NCBI GenBank assembly: GCA_030512335.1 | Contig: JAULSU010000004.1 | Span: forward strand, 4,278,001 to 4,342,000 | Reading direction: 5' to 3' | Source: Immersiella caudata | Taxonomy: Eukaryota; Ascomycota; Sordariomycetes; Sordariales; Lasiosphaeriaceae | DNA length: 64,000 bases | Shown: one piece after another, positions 35,401 to 47,017 of the stretch | Layout: every line of letters begins with the position of its first letter | Numbering within the stretch: the stretch's first letter is position 1 | The notes under the pieces: generated by a model | The model's database searches: none | What the model saw: only the letters and a program-made list of their open reading frames with translations | What the model was told of the DNA's origin: nothing | Translations under genes and position numbers: made by a program

Positions 35401-35550
35401 CGTCACGGCAGCTTGAGCCAAGAACAACAGCTCGAACTCATGGACGTTCTTGAGACTGAGGGCATGAGTGATATCAACACTTTCCTGTCTTCGCCACATA
35501 ACATGGGGGGCATGGGCGGTGGCATCGACGGGGTCATGAGGTGGGCTTGA
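32421..35550 (+). CDS. Zn2Cys6 transcription factor, long C-terminal Pro/Ser-rich tail
   Basis: Four exons: 32421-32603, 32676-33201, 33262-34000 and 34050-35550. The introns are 49-72 bp, giving 982 residues. The zinc cluster uses Cys56, 59, 66, 73, 76 and 83, with an intron between its first two Cys and the rest (CCRCRQ joined to RKTRCDPTLPRC). A linker and coiled-coil follow (YVVKLQETVRKLERDLKQY). The regulatory domain is typical: VIRPKDIKALQCLILIAQYS, YYIIGFATRICQQLGL, DMRRRLVWIATANELGLAHT and WFTGRFHTLMITMYRPSPQ. The tail is rich in Pro, Ser, Gly and Met and ends with an acidic segment (LELMDVLETEGMSDI) that could activate transcription. Target genes are unknown. Confidence 0.93.
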
Positions 35551-35961
35551 GATAGACTGTGCTTTTAGGACATGTATGGGCTGGTTTTGCATGGCGCAGC
35601 AGATATAAAAGGTCACCTGATGGCTTCATTTTGCGTTGTTGAGCAACTCGGCATCTTTGGGTAAGCGGTTAGGAGGGCATAGGGCCCGTTATTTCTTCGT
35701 GATTTTCTTTATACCCAAAGTGGACGCCGAATAGAACAAAGATCGCGGAAATGAGATGATTTGTGTATCATCTCTGCCTTTCCTAATGCCGTGATCTCGA
35801 TCTATGTCTGCTTGCACGACAAAACGCTTGGAGTTGAGACGCGAAGGCATATCGGTTCGAGAATACGACGCAAGGCAGTGACGCTGCAAGCTATACATGG
35901 TGTAGCGCTACTGTCAAGATGATAGAATAGTATATATATATATATATATAATCGACAAGGG
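35551..35961. other. Intergenic region between convergent genes
   Basis: 3' flanks of two convergent genes. It holds the TA repeat listed separately. Confidence 0.5.
35930..35950. repeat. (TA)n microsatellite
   Basis: Twenty-one bases of alternating T and A, 12 bases beyond the stop codon of the minus-strand gene. Confidence 0.9.
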
Positions 35962-38580
35962 CTACGACTCCACGCCCTCACCACCACCGCCTTTCGTCTC
36001 TGCCGCCTGGGTGCCGCCGACAGCCTTCTTTCCAGGCTTCTTCTTCCGCTTGCGGGCACCCTCACCGCCGCCAGCATGGGGCGGAGCCTCGATCACCCAG
36101 CGGGCAACGGATGTAGCGCGCTCGCTGGCGATGGGGTAATCCTTATCATCCATTGCCCAACGGCGAGCTGAGCCAACCTGCGTAGCACCAAGCGCAGCGG
36201 AAATTTTGTCGGCGGCTGCTGTTCCAGAGCCGACAGGCTCTTCCGACATGGGGGAGTCGGAGCCGGTGATCAACTTCGGCGATCCATCCGTCCGGTTCCT
36301 TGTCATCTTAGCATCAAGTTCATGGGCGGCGATGTCGAGACGGTAGTCGCGTTCAGCTCGAAGCTGGCGCGCCTTGACTGCCCGTTGGAACGATGCCTCG
36401 TCTCCAACACGGTCATCCGACAGCGCCTCCATGAACGCTCGACGCTGCATTCGCTCCCTCCATTGCTCCTCTGACTCGACGGCAGAGCGGCCAGTAGCCT
36501 TAACGCGTGCGAGTCCGCGAGCGGCATCCGCATCAGGGCCTGTCAGTGCTGCTTGGCCTGCCGCGGGAAGTGCCTTGAGCTGTTTCGCAGAGGCCGGGGG
36601 TTGGTTGACCGGAACTGACACAGGGCTACTGCCATTGCTCGGCGGTTGGAATAACGGCAGCGGTGCTGGGGCGCAGAGATTCTCCCAAGTCCCAGCCAGC
36701 TGGATCCAGTTATTTCCTGCACGAAGCACTTCAAGCCAGTCGGTTCGAGCGGGGGACCGGCTTGCTTGAAATACCGGATACCCGTCAGCCAACCGGGCCA
36801 GACGTGCGACCATGTAGGCATGGCGCAGGAGTTCCTTTGCCGATGTTTGGATCAGGCAATGACATAAAAGCACAGCGTGCAAGGCATCCGCGAGCAGCGG
36901 GTGGTAGGTCAGTGTCTCTGTTGTCGTCTGGGACACGGTCGGCGATGACGCCCGCTGCGGACGGACGACAGCAAGTTCCGTGCTTGGGTAAGGCGGAAGG
37001 TCAGAAGGAGGCGTCGCTGCAAACAGCTCCGAAAGGGAATATATTCGCTGAGGCGTGCCGCCCTCGGAGCCCTCGCCCAGTACCGGGGATCCTGGCTTGC
37101 CAGAATACGAATGTGCTCGTGGTGCCCGAACCCCATTTGCCGCATAGTTCACCTTCCGAGAGAACTCTTCGGCCACGGGTAGCGGGAGATCTGGGGAATA
37201 CTCAAAGTTGGAGAGAAAGGCCATGTAATCGCGCAGAGCACGCTTGGCGTTGGCTCTGACAAGCTTCCTCGCTTCCATCATGCGCTTCTCTGCCTCCTTT
37301 TGCGCTGCTGTCTCTTCTGGTTCCGAACTTGCATCAGCACCCGATTCCTTGGTGTCCTCTTTCTGTCCACTGGAGACTGCAGCTGGATCCGAGTCTCTGG
37401 CCTCGGTTGGAAAGGCTAGGTCAGCAAACGACGCTTCAACGGATTGACTAGCAAGTGTAAGGTAAACTCCAGCGCGTTGGAATAGCAGTTGCATCTCCAA
37501 ACTGGTTGGCTGCTCCTCTTCTTTCAGGATGGTATCCTCAGATCTCCGGGACTGGTCAAGTCTCTCATTGAGCTTTCCTTCTTGTAACGCCGATGCTGGC
37601 TCTTTGTGGGGCGATCGGTAGAGGCGATGAACTTTCAACGCTTCTGTCAGATCTACCGCTGCTCCTTTGAAGTCTTCCTTGAACACACGAACCGTAGCTC
37701 TGGTCCTCAAAGGCTCGCCCTCTGTGGGTTTTGCCGCTATTATTTCATCCAAAACGTCCAAGCTCGTGCACTCGGCCAGGTGCCTACTGGGAATCTTCTC
37801 GTGGAAGAAGTGGACGTATTTGGCATCTGGGTCCTGCGCGTTGCGCTGAAGAACAAGAGATGCAACATCCTCCAGTGTAGAAGCTCCTTGCATGATGGCC
37901 ACGCTGGTCGCGATCTCGTCCAGATAGTAAGCCTTTGCCAGCTTCTGTGTCGCCTGCTCCCTCATCCGATGTTTTCTCTCCCGGCTCAGCTTTGTCTGTG
38001 CCCCTGGAGCCCCCAGGCCCAGCGCAGCTGCATGATGGGCGGCGCTGGACGTGTTGAGATGTTGATAGGTGGCAGCAACGCCTGTAGCGGCCCTGACCGC
38101 AATGTTTGTGGCCTCGTCCACGAGCCGTCGGATTTTGACCAGGTCGAAGAAGACGGAGGGGTCGATAGGGCGCGGCCGTGGGGTGTTGTAATTCGTATGG
38201 GCGAGAGACTCGAGAATCTCGGGAGGCAATTGCAGCCATGGGCCGTGGAAGGCCGAGATATAACGCCAATGCCTATGCCGTGGTCAGTCGACGCGAACCT
38301 GAGGAGGGGCATTCAGGGGAGAGCGCGGGGAGTTTTGGCGGGGATTGCCCACAGCAGAGGGCGCCATCGCTATGTTGCCATGGACGGTCGTGCGGGAAAG
38401 TGAGACGCCGAGGACATACTTGTTGCGACATATTATGAGGGCAGACGAGGACGGCGGTAGAGGAGGGGCCTTTGCCTTGGGCGTCTTCTTCAGGTCCAAG
38501 GAAGCAGACAGCGGCGGCGACGGGGAGGCGCTGGCGCTCGCGCCATCCTCCTTGGCCGCAGCATTCTTCTTCTTGGGCAT
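35962..38580 (-). CDS. Large conserved fungal protein of unknown function
   Basis: Exons are 38420-38580 and 35962-38272. The 147-bp intron 38273-38419 runs GTATGT to GCATAG in phase 2, giving 823 residues. The head is Lys/Ala-rich (MPKKKNAAAKED). Across the splice lies a motif-like block, ICRNKHWRYISAFHG then PWLQLPPEILESLAHTNYN, followed by FFDLVKIRRLVDEATNIAVR. Helical regions (SRERKHRMREQATQKLAKAY) and a long Glu/Ala/Ser-rich middle follow. The tail is basic (ARKRKKKPGKKA). No catalytic motif was recognised. The block around the splice resembles a protein widespread in filamentous fungi that I cannot assign a role. It is transcribed toward the second transcription factor. Confidence 0.8.
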
Positions 38581-39526
38581 CTTGGACAATGCGGACGGCC
38601 CTTACAGGCCAGGTGAGGGCTGCCTCGGCGCGCACCGAGTCGTCGTTGTCGCGAAATGCGGGGCCTTCGAACCTTTTGATGTGGGCCGCTGCCGAGGGAG
38701 GGAGCAAGGACGATTGGGATGCGCCGAAGCTTGGTAGCTTCATCCCGGGGAGCTGCAGGTGCCGAAATCTCGAATTGAGCTGTTAAAAGACGTGTATAGG
38801 TTTACGAAGGGGTTTCTTGGGTACGGCGAGTCGGTCTCCAAGACTTCGAGGCGTTCGAGTCACCCGCGGCCGGGGTGTGAGGGTGCAATGGTGCTGTCCA
38901 TCTTGCGCTCCTCAATTTCGTTTCGCTGCAATACAGCTCTCTCGCACCCTCCACCGAGTTTGCGGTGGCTCTGGGACCATCACGTGCAGTGCCACGTGCG
39001 TTTCCAAAAGTCAATTCAGAGGTTAACTAAGGCATTCGATGACTCTGCGACGAAAAAAATTTCACGTTCGTGATCGCGGTTCTCACTTTGGGTTACTGGG
39101 CCACATCAATGACGCACAAACAACAGCTGGAAGCAGATCATGCGACTTGAACAGGGAAGAACCCTAACCCTTGTCGACTTGTAATTTCCATGACGAAGAA
39201 CCAGGCACCCCCATCACTCCATAACAAGTTGTTTTTGACAGAGACAATAGACATTATCTAATAGATTTCCCATGATTCCATTCATCACAAAAGCTATGAC
39301 TCCACTACCGTCCTGCGTGATGACAACTCCTCCCGAAGACCGCCAAGCATCACCCTCCAAGATGGGTCCACACTCAGGAGGCCGGTTGACCTGTGGGTGC
39401 CACCACAAAGCGCGTAGGTGAAGAGCGCCACATGCGACCGGCCCACTGTTGGGGTTATTGTCGCCTGACAGACCAACATCTACATCAGCATCACTCCCCA
39501 CCCGCAACCTGAGACAAACCCACAAA
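38581..39526. other. Intergenic region, no gene seen
   Basis: A minus-strand frame (39214-39567) enters here from the next gene but lacks an ATG start. It is discussed with that gene. Confidence 0.45.
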
Positions 39527-40307
39527 TTAGGGAGGCAACTCACACCCAACCCCCTCCATCTCCCCATCCGAACTCTTCTCCATCCCTATGCAGCACTCCG
39601 CAAACGCCCCATCACAAGTGAACTCATTCTCCCCTGACCCAACCCCTATCGTATCAATCTTCACAATCGTCTTCACAACCCCACCCTCAAATCGGGTCAG
39701 TGGCCAAGGCGCAGATCCCGCCGTTAATGTGGCGTAAACCGTCAGCGTAACAAACTCTGTGGAGTCGCCCACCACAACAGGCGACACTGAGAGCGCGACC
39801 GGTCTCACAAAAGCTGTTCTAGCCGTTGCAGGTTCAACCATCCGGTGCAGGATTCTAGAACAAGCCATGCGGATCTCAGGCTCGGAGCGGCCGTGCCACG
39901 GCGTAGGTTGCGGTCTGTCCCTGGATCGGTATCTCTCGCATCTGTTATCCGGGGAACTGTCAAATCGACGCTGGAGGAAGTCTGTGTCCGAGAGCGTGAT
40001 AGTTGTGGAACTTTTCGCAGTGGTGGTGACGGTTGTGGTTGTCGTGATGTCTTCGTCGTTGTCAAGGGGCAAGATGGAGCTCGTTGCCTCCACAAGGGGG
40101 TGCTGTCGTCTGGAGGCGTATTCTCCCCGCGGGTGAATGAAGCACGGCTGAGCAGTACCCGAGAGCCATCAGCCAGTCGGCGTTGGCTTCTTCGCGGTAG
40201 CAGATGAGTTTGAGGAGGCAGTCGTCATTGCAGTTCGATTCAGGGGCTGGCACTGCTGCAGCGAGGCTCAGAAGGGCGCTCAGTACAAGAGGGGTTATTT
40301 GCTTCAT
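39527..40307 (-). CDS. Secreted Thr-rich protein of unknown function
   Basis: Proposed exons are 40159-40307 and 39527-40109. The 49-bp intron 40110-40158 runs GTACTG to CCAG in phase 2, giving 243 residues. The start at 40307 gives a signal peptide (MKQITPLVLSALLSLAAAVPA), followed by a short Cys cluster (NCNDDCLLKLIC). Exon 2 has a Thr run (DITTTTTVTTTAKSSTTITL) likely to be O-glycosylated, then a region rich in Val and Thr. The exact splice is uncertain: a 43-bp alternative, GTGCTT to GACAG, also restores frame. Near the 3' end a GTGAGT..CTCAG pair could splice away the stop and end the protein at 39480. No domain was recognised. Confidence 0.55.
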
Positions 40308-41641
40308 TTTCAAAGAAGTTTTCAAAGAAATTTGGAGGATTACCAACAAATGCGAGCCTGATTTGGCCGGGGCAAGCAGTTGACATAGTTATGGGGCCCG
40401 AGTCGAAGGGAGGCCGCTGCGTTCCCTAGATGCCAGAACACGCGTCGCGTTCAAGACACCCTATCACTCCGTCCAAAAAGCGCACCGCTAAATGGAATCC
40501 TGCAAGTCTCAATGTTTTAATTCAACCTGTATCTGCAATACTTTTGCGCTGTACCTACCCATGATACGCTTCCATCCGCACCAGGCCCACCGAGCCTAGT
40601 ACAACCGCAGCCCTCTTAATCAGATGACTGTAGAGCACCAAAGAAACATAAACCATTGAGAGAGAAACGATCCACACCCAAAAGAGATATAGGAAATAAC
40701 CATGTTCCTTTCGACATTTCCTAGCCATCATCGAAGCCTTCAAGCGGTAGAAAGACTTACAGCCGCCCCTCTTCAGTTACCAATATCAGCACAGATTCTG
40801 TCTTGGCAGAGTGGTAGCAGTTCTGGATAACAGGGAATATTTTGAAATTCGGCTGGGAAACGCAGAAGCCATCGGTTTTGTGAACCACAAGCCACAGAAG
40901 TGAGGTATCTTTTGCATGTCAAGGTAGCGATCGGCTGTCTGACTAGGGAACCCATAGATAGAAAGCAAGAAAATCCTGGCGAGTGGCGATGATGCGCAGA
41001 GGGGAGGGGAGAAGGTGGTGCGATGGGAGAGTTGAGATGCAAACAGCCTGTAGAGCGGGTACGTAGCTTGAAATTCATACACCGCGTGGTGCTCCCATCA
41101 ACAGACCTGCATGTCGTTAAGGATTCGAGGCAGATTCAAGACCTGTACGGCATCCTGGGAGATCCAAATAGGTGGTTTAATTGTTGCCGGAGTTCCCAGT
41201 TTTGTCGAGGTCCGGGCTCACGCAGTTTAGCGTTGAAGCCACGGCCACTTCGAATTGGGAGAGCTCTCGTGTTGAATAGCACGATCAGATAACTTGTTCA
41301 TCAACTCCAGGCAAGGAGTCCAGACCATCTTCACTTGGATCCAGTACGATATAGTCGCTGTTGCGATGCCATTGTATGGTTCGACCGCCTCGCTAGCGAT
41401 GTTCTCGATGTGAAATCTGCCAGCGCCGGGAATTCCCTAGCGTCCTTCGACTGTCGACCGACCAGGAATCCACATTTTGTACCCTTGCCGTTGGGGGAGA
41501 AATTCGAGCCTTTGACACGTAAGTCAACGAGACCTATCCGCATTGTCGTCGTCTTGACGTACAGCACGGCCAAGGCAGCCTTCAGCGGCTGTCTGGTGCT
41601 CAGAGGGACCAAGCATCACGGCAGAACTCTTTAAGAACCTC
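40308..41641. other. Intergenic region, no gene seen
   Basis: Small hydrophobic frames at 40555-41082 on the minus strand overlap each other and lack good start context. No reliable gene. Confidence 0.4.
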
Positions 41642-43688
41642 TTAGGTTGAAGTTTCGTTTCCCACGGACTCGGGAGGCTGATCGTGGATCTCTAGAGTTG
41701 AAGAAGCATCTAGCATACTCGAGAAACTAATCGGGCGAGAAACCGCTGACAAGGGTGAGAGCCAGGGGCCAGGATCCACGAAGTATGCTAGAGGTATCGA
41801 GCTAGTGGGCAATGGATTCCCAGGGACGATGTCAGTTTCTTCAGCTGCGGTGGTGCAATCATAGCTTCCCAGGGGTGCAATTGTGTCGATGGAGGGATCC
41901 GAGGTCATGCCAGAATCGGAAGGACTTGGACCTTCCGATTGTCTCCAATTCTCGTGTTCCCAGATCAAGTCTGGGAAAGCATGGACATCTGGACACCGAT
42001 AACTCCGGTTCAAGTCTGTCGAGCTCGAAGGTTCGAGCACTTCGGGGGATGTCGTAGTGGATACGCTCTGCGATATACCTGAACCTAGAGGTCTCTGCAT
42101 TTCTGCTCGTCCTGTCATGTAGCTGTCAAAGGCGTCCTTGAAGACTCGCCTCACAATACTGGTCAGTGTGTCCACATGTTGAGGTTCCATTGGCAATTGA
42201 CGAGCAATTTCTTCGCCAATTTGTTTGGGAACTTCCTCAGCAAGGAACTCCTTGAATCGCTCGGAGTCAAGTGAATCACGTGGTGCAAACTTGTCTTCTT
42301 TCAAGTCGTAGTCTGCAAGCAATATTAGAAACATATCGGGTTTCGCGTGCGTGAACGTCTTACAAGGACTGGGAATTTCATGTTCGTTTGCCGTTGGGAA
42401 AATGATCCGATATACCTCGCGCCATCTATCTGGCTCGGTGGCTGTTTTCTTGCCCCGTTTCTTTAGCTTTTCCATTTGGGACTTGCTAATCCCGGGTCCT
42501 TCCAGATGATCCTCCAGAGATCGAGAAATACATCTGGTCTCTTGGTGAATGTGCTGGTGTAACGCCGATTCAGTTGACAAGGGTTCCAAACAACGGCGAC
42601 ATTCAAAAGGTGGCGGACCATGTCTGCGGTATATGTGCTCTCTGTAGGGCAGCTCATAGTTAGCTCTACATATAGGTGTGTTAGCAAGGTGGATGGCAAG
42701 ATAGGACGTACTTGACTCTGGAAACAGAAATCCAACCTGGTCCTACGCATGTACTATTCCGGTATTTTTGAGGGTTCTGTTTGTAGAATGGGCACGCATA
42801 TCTCTTAGAGTAACCATCATCGCAATTGCCTGGTAGTCGCCGCTTCTTCTTAGGCTTTTGATCATCTGCATCCCCGTTTTCGTTCCATTGGTCGCTCTCT
42901 TCTCGTATCCCATCACAAGAAACTGGCCTCTTGGACTTAGTGTGCTTGTCCTTTGCGCAAGTGACCCGATTATCAGTTTGTTCTTCTTGGTCATTCGGTT
43001 TTTTCCTGTAATCGCTTGAACGTTCGTCAGCCCCTGGCCACGTCTGGTTGTGAGTCTCAGCAGTGCGGTGACCGCTGATCGAGCTCAGCGGGGGTTCCTC
43101 GCGAGCTGCGAGCTCGGTTCGCAAGCCGTGATCACGCGATCTTGTGGCAGTCGGAACAAGAGACTCCCACGGACTGCCCTTCAGAAGCGGCATGGGGGTT
43201 GGGAACTCATTCATCAACCAAGATGGTTCAAAATGGTCGCCTTTCTTCTGGGGATGGCCTGAGTCAGGATACCGATTCGAAATCTGCCAGTATGAACTGC
43301 CTTGTTCATGCTGAGTTCCGGGAAAGGGGTACAGCCCAAGTGTACGATCCTTCGTTCTGACGGTGCGCGGCCTTACGATGCGACGGCGATGCCTCCTGTG
43401 AATTGGAGATCTATTGTGGTGTCGTTGGGCATCTATGGTTCCCTGCATTCTACAGGCGCCCCGGTTGTAATGTTGCAAGACTCCCAGAGGTTCCAGTCCA
43501 TTGTTGTGCTGGCTGTAGGTGTTGTCCCCAGGCTTGCGATGCCTTGTCGCTTGAACGAGCGTGGTCGCTGGGGTCGCAAGAAACTGGGGCTTTCTATCAT
43601 CGCCTGAGCCCGGGGTCCCATCAAGTATAAACCCCTGAAGCAATGCCTCGATGGGTTGGGGAGTCCGAGCGCCGGAACCTGGCTCCAT
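41642..43688 (-). CDS. C2H2-like zinc-finger protein, fungal family
   Basis: Exons are 42712-43688, 42364-42641 and 41642-42312. The introns are 70 bp (42642-42711) and 51 bp (42313-42363), both phase-consistent, giving 641 residues. The start at 43688 (MEPGSGARTPQPIEALLQG) is the best ATG in an open frame. After a long polar, basic region comes the finger block: YACPFYKQNPQKYRNSTC, GPGWISVSRVKEHIYRRH and FECRRCLEPLSTESALHQH. A WREVYRIIFP segment and IPSPYYDLKED, which recurs in this family, follow. The tail is acidic and Ser-rich. These proteins are common in filamentous fungi and of unknown role, possibly nuclear. A shorter relative lies at 44381-45176. Confidence 0.82.
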
Positions 43689-44380
43689 CTCGACTCTCCA
43701 AGACTTGCTGTATCCTGCCGGGATCCTTCGCGGAAATCTGGTTTGAAGCTGCAAAATGGACGGTTGGCATGTATTCACAACAAAAAACTTCAAGACTAGG
43801 GGTCGGGGTCATTACCTATCGTTGTCCGACGAGCGGGCAACGCCGTGGTTTGGCGGTCAACCCTTGGCGTGGTTCAGGGGCGAGAACGGTGGCATGCGGA
43901 CACGAAGCTGCTCGGTCGGTAGATCTTGTCCATGGGATCGCACTCTGCGGTGTGGTCTCGCTGTGGCGGTTGAAACTGGGAGCCTTGTCGGGCGGTCAGA
44001 TTCGACGGACTTTGTTGTGGCCGTCAGGACAGCGGGCCTGTAGAGCCTCCTCATCCTCCGGCGGACCAATGATGCTTGGAATTCTGGCAGGACCAACCCC
44101 GCTTGTGCTCCCTCCATCGGACCCAGGCTCAGCTGCCGCCTGACCCCACTATAGAGGGGCTACGGGGGCACTCGCTTCACGTCGACCTAGTGCGGGGGTT
44201 CAAAAATCTCGGGTGACAACCAGAGTGTCCAGCATTGTAAATATGTTTGGTTTAGTAGGCAGGGCTTGCCGCTGTACTTTGTGTATGCTAAAGGCACGCT
44301 GACTGCGATCAATCGGGAATATTGCCATGGTCACTGCCCGAAGGTCACTAAACAATCGCCCCTGGACCATTAGCCCGGCG
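43689..44380. other. Intergenic region between two related genes
   Basis: Long frames on both strands overlap here, probably from GC-rich composition. No support for a gene. Confidence 0.4.
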
Positions 44381-45176
44381 CTAACGTCCATGAAACCCAC
44401 TCCACCTCTGAAAGAAATGTTGTTGACAATATTCTGATCCGTCCTTTACAACATCATCCGGTTCGACATCTGTCTCATCATCACCACTCTCGCTGGCTTC
44501 ACCATCCCCGACCTGATCACTGGGACGCCCGTCGTTGTGGGTCTCAGGCTCTTCACCGCCTTCCATGTTGCAGACTCCCCCATGGCGAACAAGGTTCAAA
44601 AAGAGCGGCAAGATGTACAGAAACTGTTTAGCTTGCTGAACGCCTCCGGAGACTTGGGCGAGCTGCTCGATAACCCTAGCCGGCGGAGTGTTTGGGGGAC
44701 ACAGTCTCTCAAGATGCTGCGCAGTCGGCAAAAACGGAGCCGGATCCCCGGTATTGCAAGGGAAGAGGGCTCGATAGAGGCGCAGCCATCGGTCACCTAT
44801 AAACTCGTTTTGACGGCGCTGATGATTCTCAACTTCGCGCAGCTGCTCGGGCGTCATATGTAAGGGTTGTTCGCATGGAGACGGACAATTCTTGCAGCGG
44901 TGGTGTTTCTTCAGGTGCTCTCTGTTGAGGTCAGTGGTTGTTTGCGGTGATTGTCACCGACAGAGCACTTGCCTGTCGCAGAGAAGAGTAGAAAACCTAC
45001 TTGACATGTTTGAAGTCCACAGAGCCGTTGTCACAAGTTTTCGGTGTTGTCTTGGGAAACGCTTCGGAGAACGGGCAAGCGAGCTTGCCGAAATCGGTCA
45101 CGGAGCCCTCCCTGTTTGGTGCGCGGACAGGGCTCTCATCACCCCCAATACCCGGCCAAGGGGTGTCATCGTTCAT
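44381..45176 (-). CDS. Short C2H2-like zinc-finger protein, relative of the 41.6-kb gene
   Basis: Exons are 45001-45176 and 44381-44921. The 79-bp intron 44922-45000 runs GTAGGT to AACAG in phase 2, the same place relative to the finger as in the neighbour, giving 238 residues. The finger reads KLACPFSEAFPKTTPKTC, then FKHVKEHLKKHHRCKNC. It is followed by MTPEQLREVENHQRRQ and WLRLYRALFP, the counterpart of WREVYRIIFP next door. It lacks the long N-terminal region. The tail is acidic (GDGEASESGDDETDVEPDD). The same orientation, shared intron position and shared motifs indicate an old tandem duplication. Function is unknown. Confidence 0.72.
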
Positions 45177-47017
45177 TTTGCAAACCAACGGTATTTGCCA
45201 ACGTTAGTTCAGGTTCCTAAGAATCAGGGACAAAGAGCAGCTCCGAAATGCAGAGAATCGAAACCCGCCGTTGAAGGGCAACGCCGGAGGGCCATCGCCG
45301 ACCGCGCTGCAAGCCTCCAGGCTCCCATGCCGGCCTGCCGCCCAATCACCCCAATCCAAACTACGGGGTCTCAACAACAAAAACTATCGCAGCATGCCCT
45401 TAGAGGCCGGGAAACTCCGCCCGGAAAAGTGAGGCGCCCAAGTGGTTTTTCCAATGAGAAATCACATCCAATCGGGCGTGGATCCGGCCGGCAGCGGTCA
45501 GCAGAGCACCGCTTTGAAAGTGCTGAAATCACTCTGGCCCCGCCGTCGAACTCGACCAGCAGTGGTGGGGTCACCGCCGCTGTCAAGGCATCGCGATGTA
45601 TGATGGCCCCCCTGCAAAATACGGCACCACACACAGCCAAACCACCAAAAGCTGTCACTACCTCCACACACCAACCACATCCAGAATATTCGAAGATTGT
45701 TTCTGGAGTGGTTTTCAAAACCCACTCGGAGACTTGACAAGCCCCCGCCACGAAATTGCAGCACAGCAACCCACTTGAGTTGAAGACGTATCAGACTGTT
45801 GGCGAACCCTTTGGTAGAAAAGAGAGAGACAGCAAGGGTCAAGATGTATGTACTGATTGTTGAGAACGTCGCCCCGACGTAGCTGACAGCACCGGGGACA
45901 GGAATCCAAACCCCGAACCGCTACTCGACCGATTCTTCGAGGAGGGAGCTTCTCAAATCCCCGGCCGCTTGGTCTCTGCCCGGCCTACCCGATCCGTTGC
46001 CAGCATGGTTGCTAGCGCAAAGCATCAACTCAGCTCAGTGGACCAGGTCATGGGCAGAGACGCATACCAATCCGGCGTGGGGTTAAGAGCCATTGTCGAG
46101 AGGCCGGCGCAGCAACTCCAGGCCATGTTGGCGGACCTAGAGAACATCGAGAAAGCAACCTAGTGGGCTTGCTATCGCAGTTGCGTCGGGACATCAACAA
46201 AGCGGCTCAAAGAAGATTCGGATTGGAGTATGGAAATCGGTATCCTCATGCTGTTGCTGCGATCTCGACGTTTCGCGCACCGCGTGTCGCGCAATTGAGA
46301 TGTCAAGAGGGGGAAGAATGGGTCGGAGGGTGGAAAGGTAAAGAGTGTGGATGACGGGAGGAAAGGAGGAGGGTTGCGTTTGGCTTTTACATTCCCAAGA
46401 GGTTAGAATTGTGGCCAGCCCGGCATTGCGTACTCGCAAATGCGAACTATCAACCAAAACGGCTCCAAATTAAGAGCCTCGTCTGCACTCGGTCAAGCTT
46501 TGGTGTACAAGCCTGGTGGCCCAATTACCACCTACCCATTTATCGAACCGCCTAACTAATCGGGATCTACTCTTTCCAGAAACGAGCAATCAACTTGCCC
46601 AGAACTGCACTGTTGATCAGTCTCATTTCGACCCTTGCATTGGTAATTTCTTGTTGCCCCCACGCGTGTCCTCAGTGTCACAAGGGAGGAGCGAGCCGTG
46701 GACCTACTCCATACTCTCTTCCTTGCAAGGCACGCAAGGCTTTCTCCCCACACAAAAGTTCGACAAGCCAACCAACATATTCACAAAAGAAAGAAATCGC
46801 GCGACCTTTTATGCACTGTTGTCTCCCCATCATGAAATCCACCATCGACAGCAAGAATCGTCTCTGATTGGCTGCATCTTGACAGGGAAACCGACACTGC
46901 AGGATGGTTGCAGGATGAAACGTGCGGGGGGCTGGTGGGAAGCGGCAAAGCAAACGAAGAATTGAGGTCTGCTTCCTCGGTTTGGGGCCGACCGAATTCG
47001 ATCTCCGGTGCATTAAA
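45177..47017. other. Intergenic region, no gene seen
   Basis: Frames at 45.2-45.8, 46.0-46.4 and 46.5-47.0 kb have no recognisable product and weak starts. The region lies between divergent genes and should hold promoters. Confidence 0.4.

Noticed and set aside
36663..38737. Several plus-strand frames opposite the 35962-38580 gene
   Set aside because: Antisense shadows of a well-supported two-exon gene.
40555..41082. Small hydrophobic minus-strand frames considered as a membrane protein
   Set aside because: Two frames overlap with equal quality and no intron joins them; start contexts are poor.
43643..44143. Plus-strand 166-codon frame between the two zinc-finger genes
   Set aside because: Overlaps an open minus-strand frame and the 5' end of the zinc-finger gene; no resemblance to known proteins.
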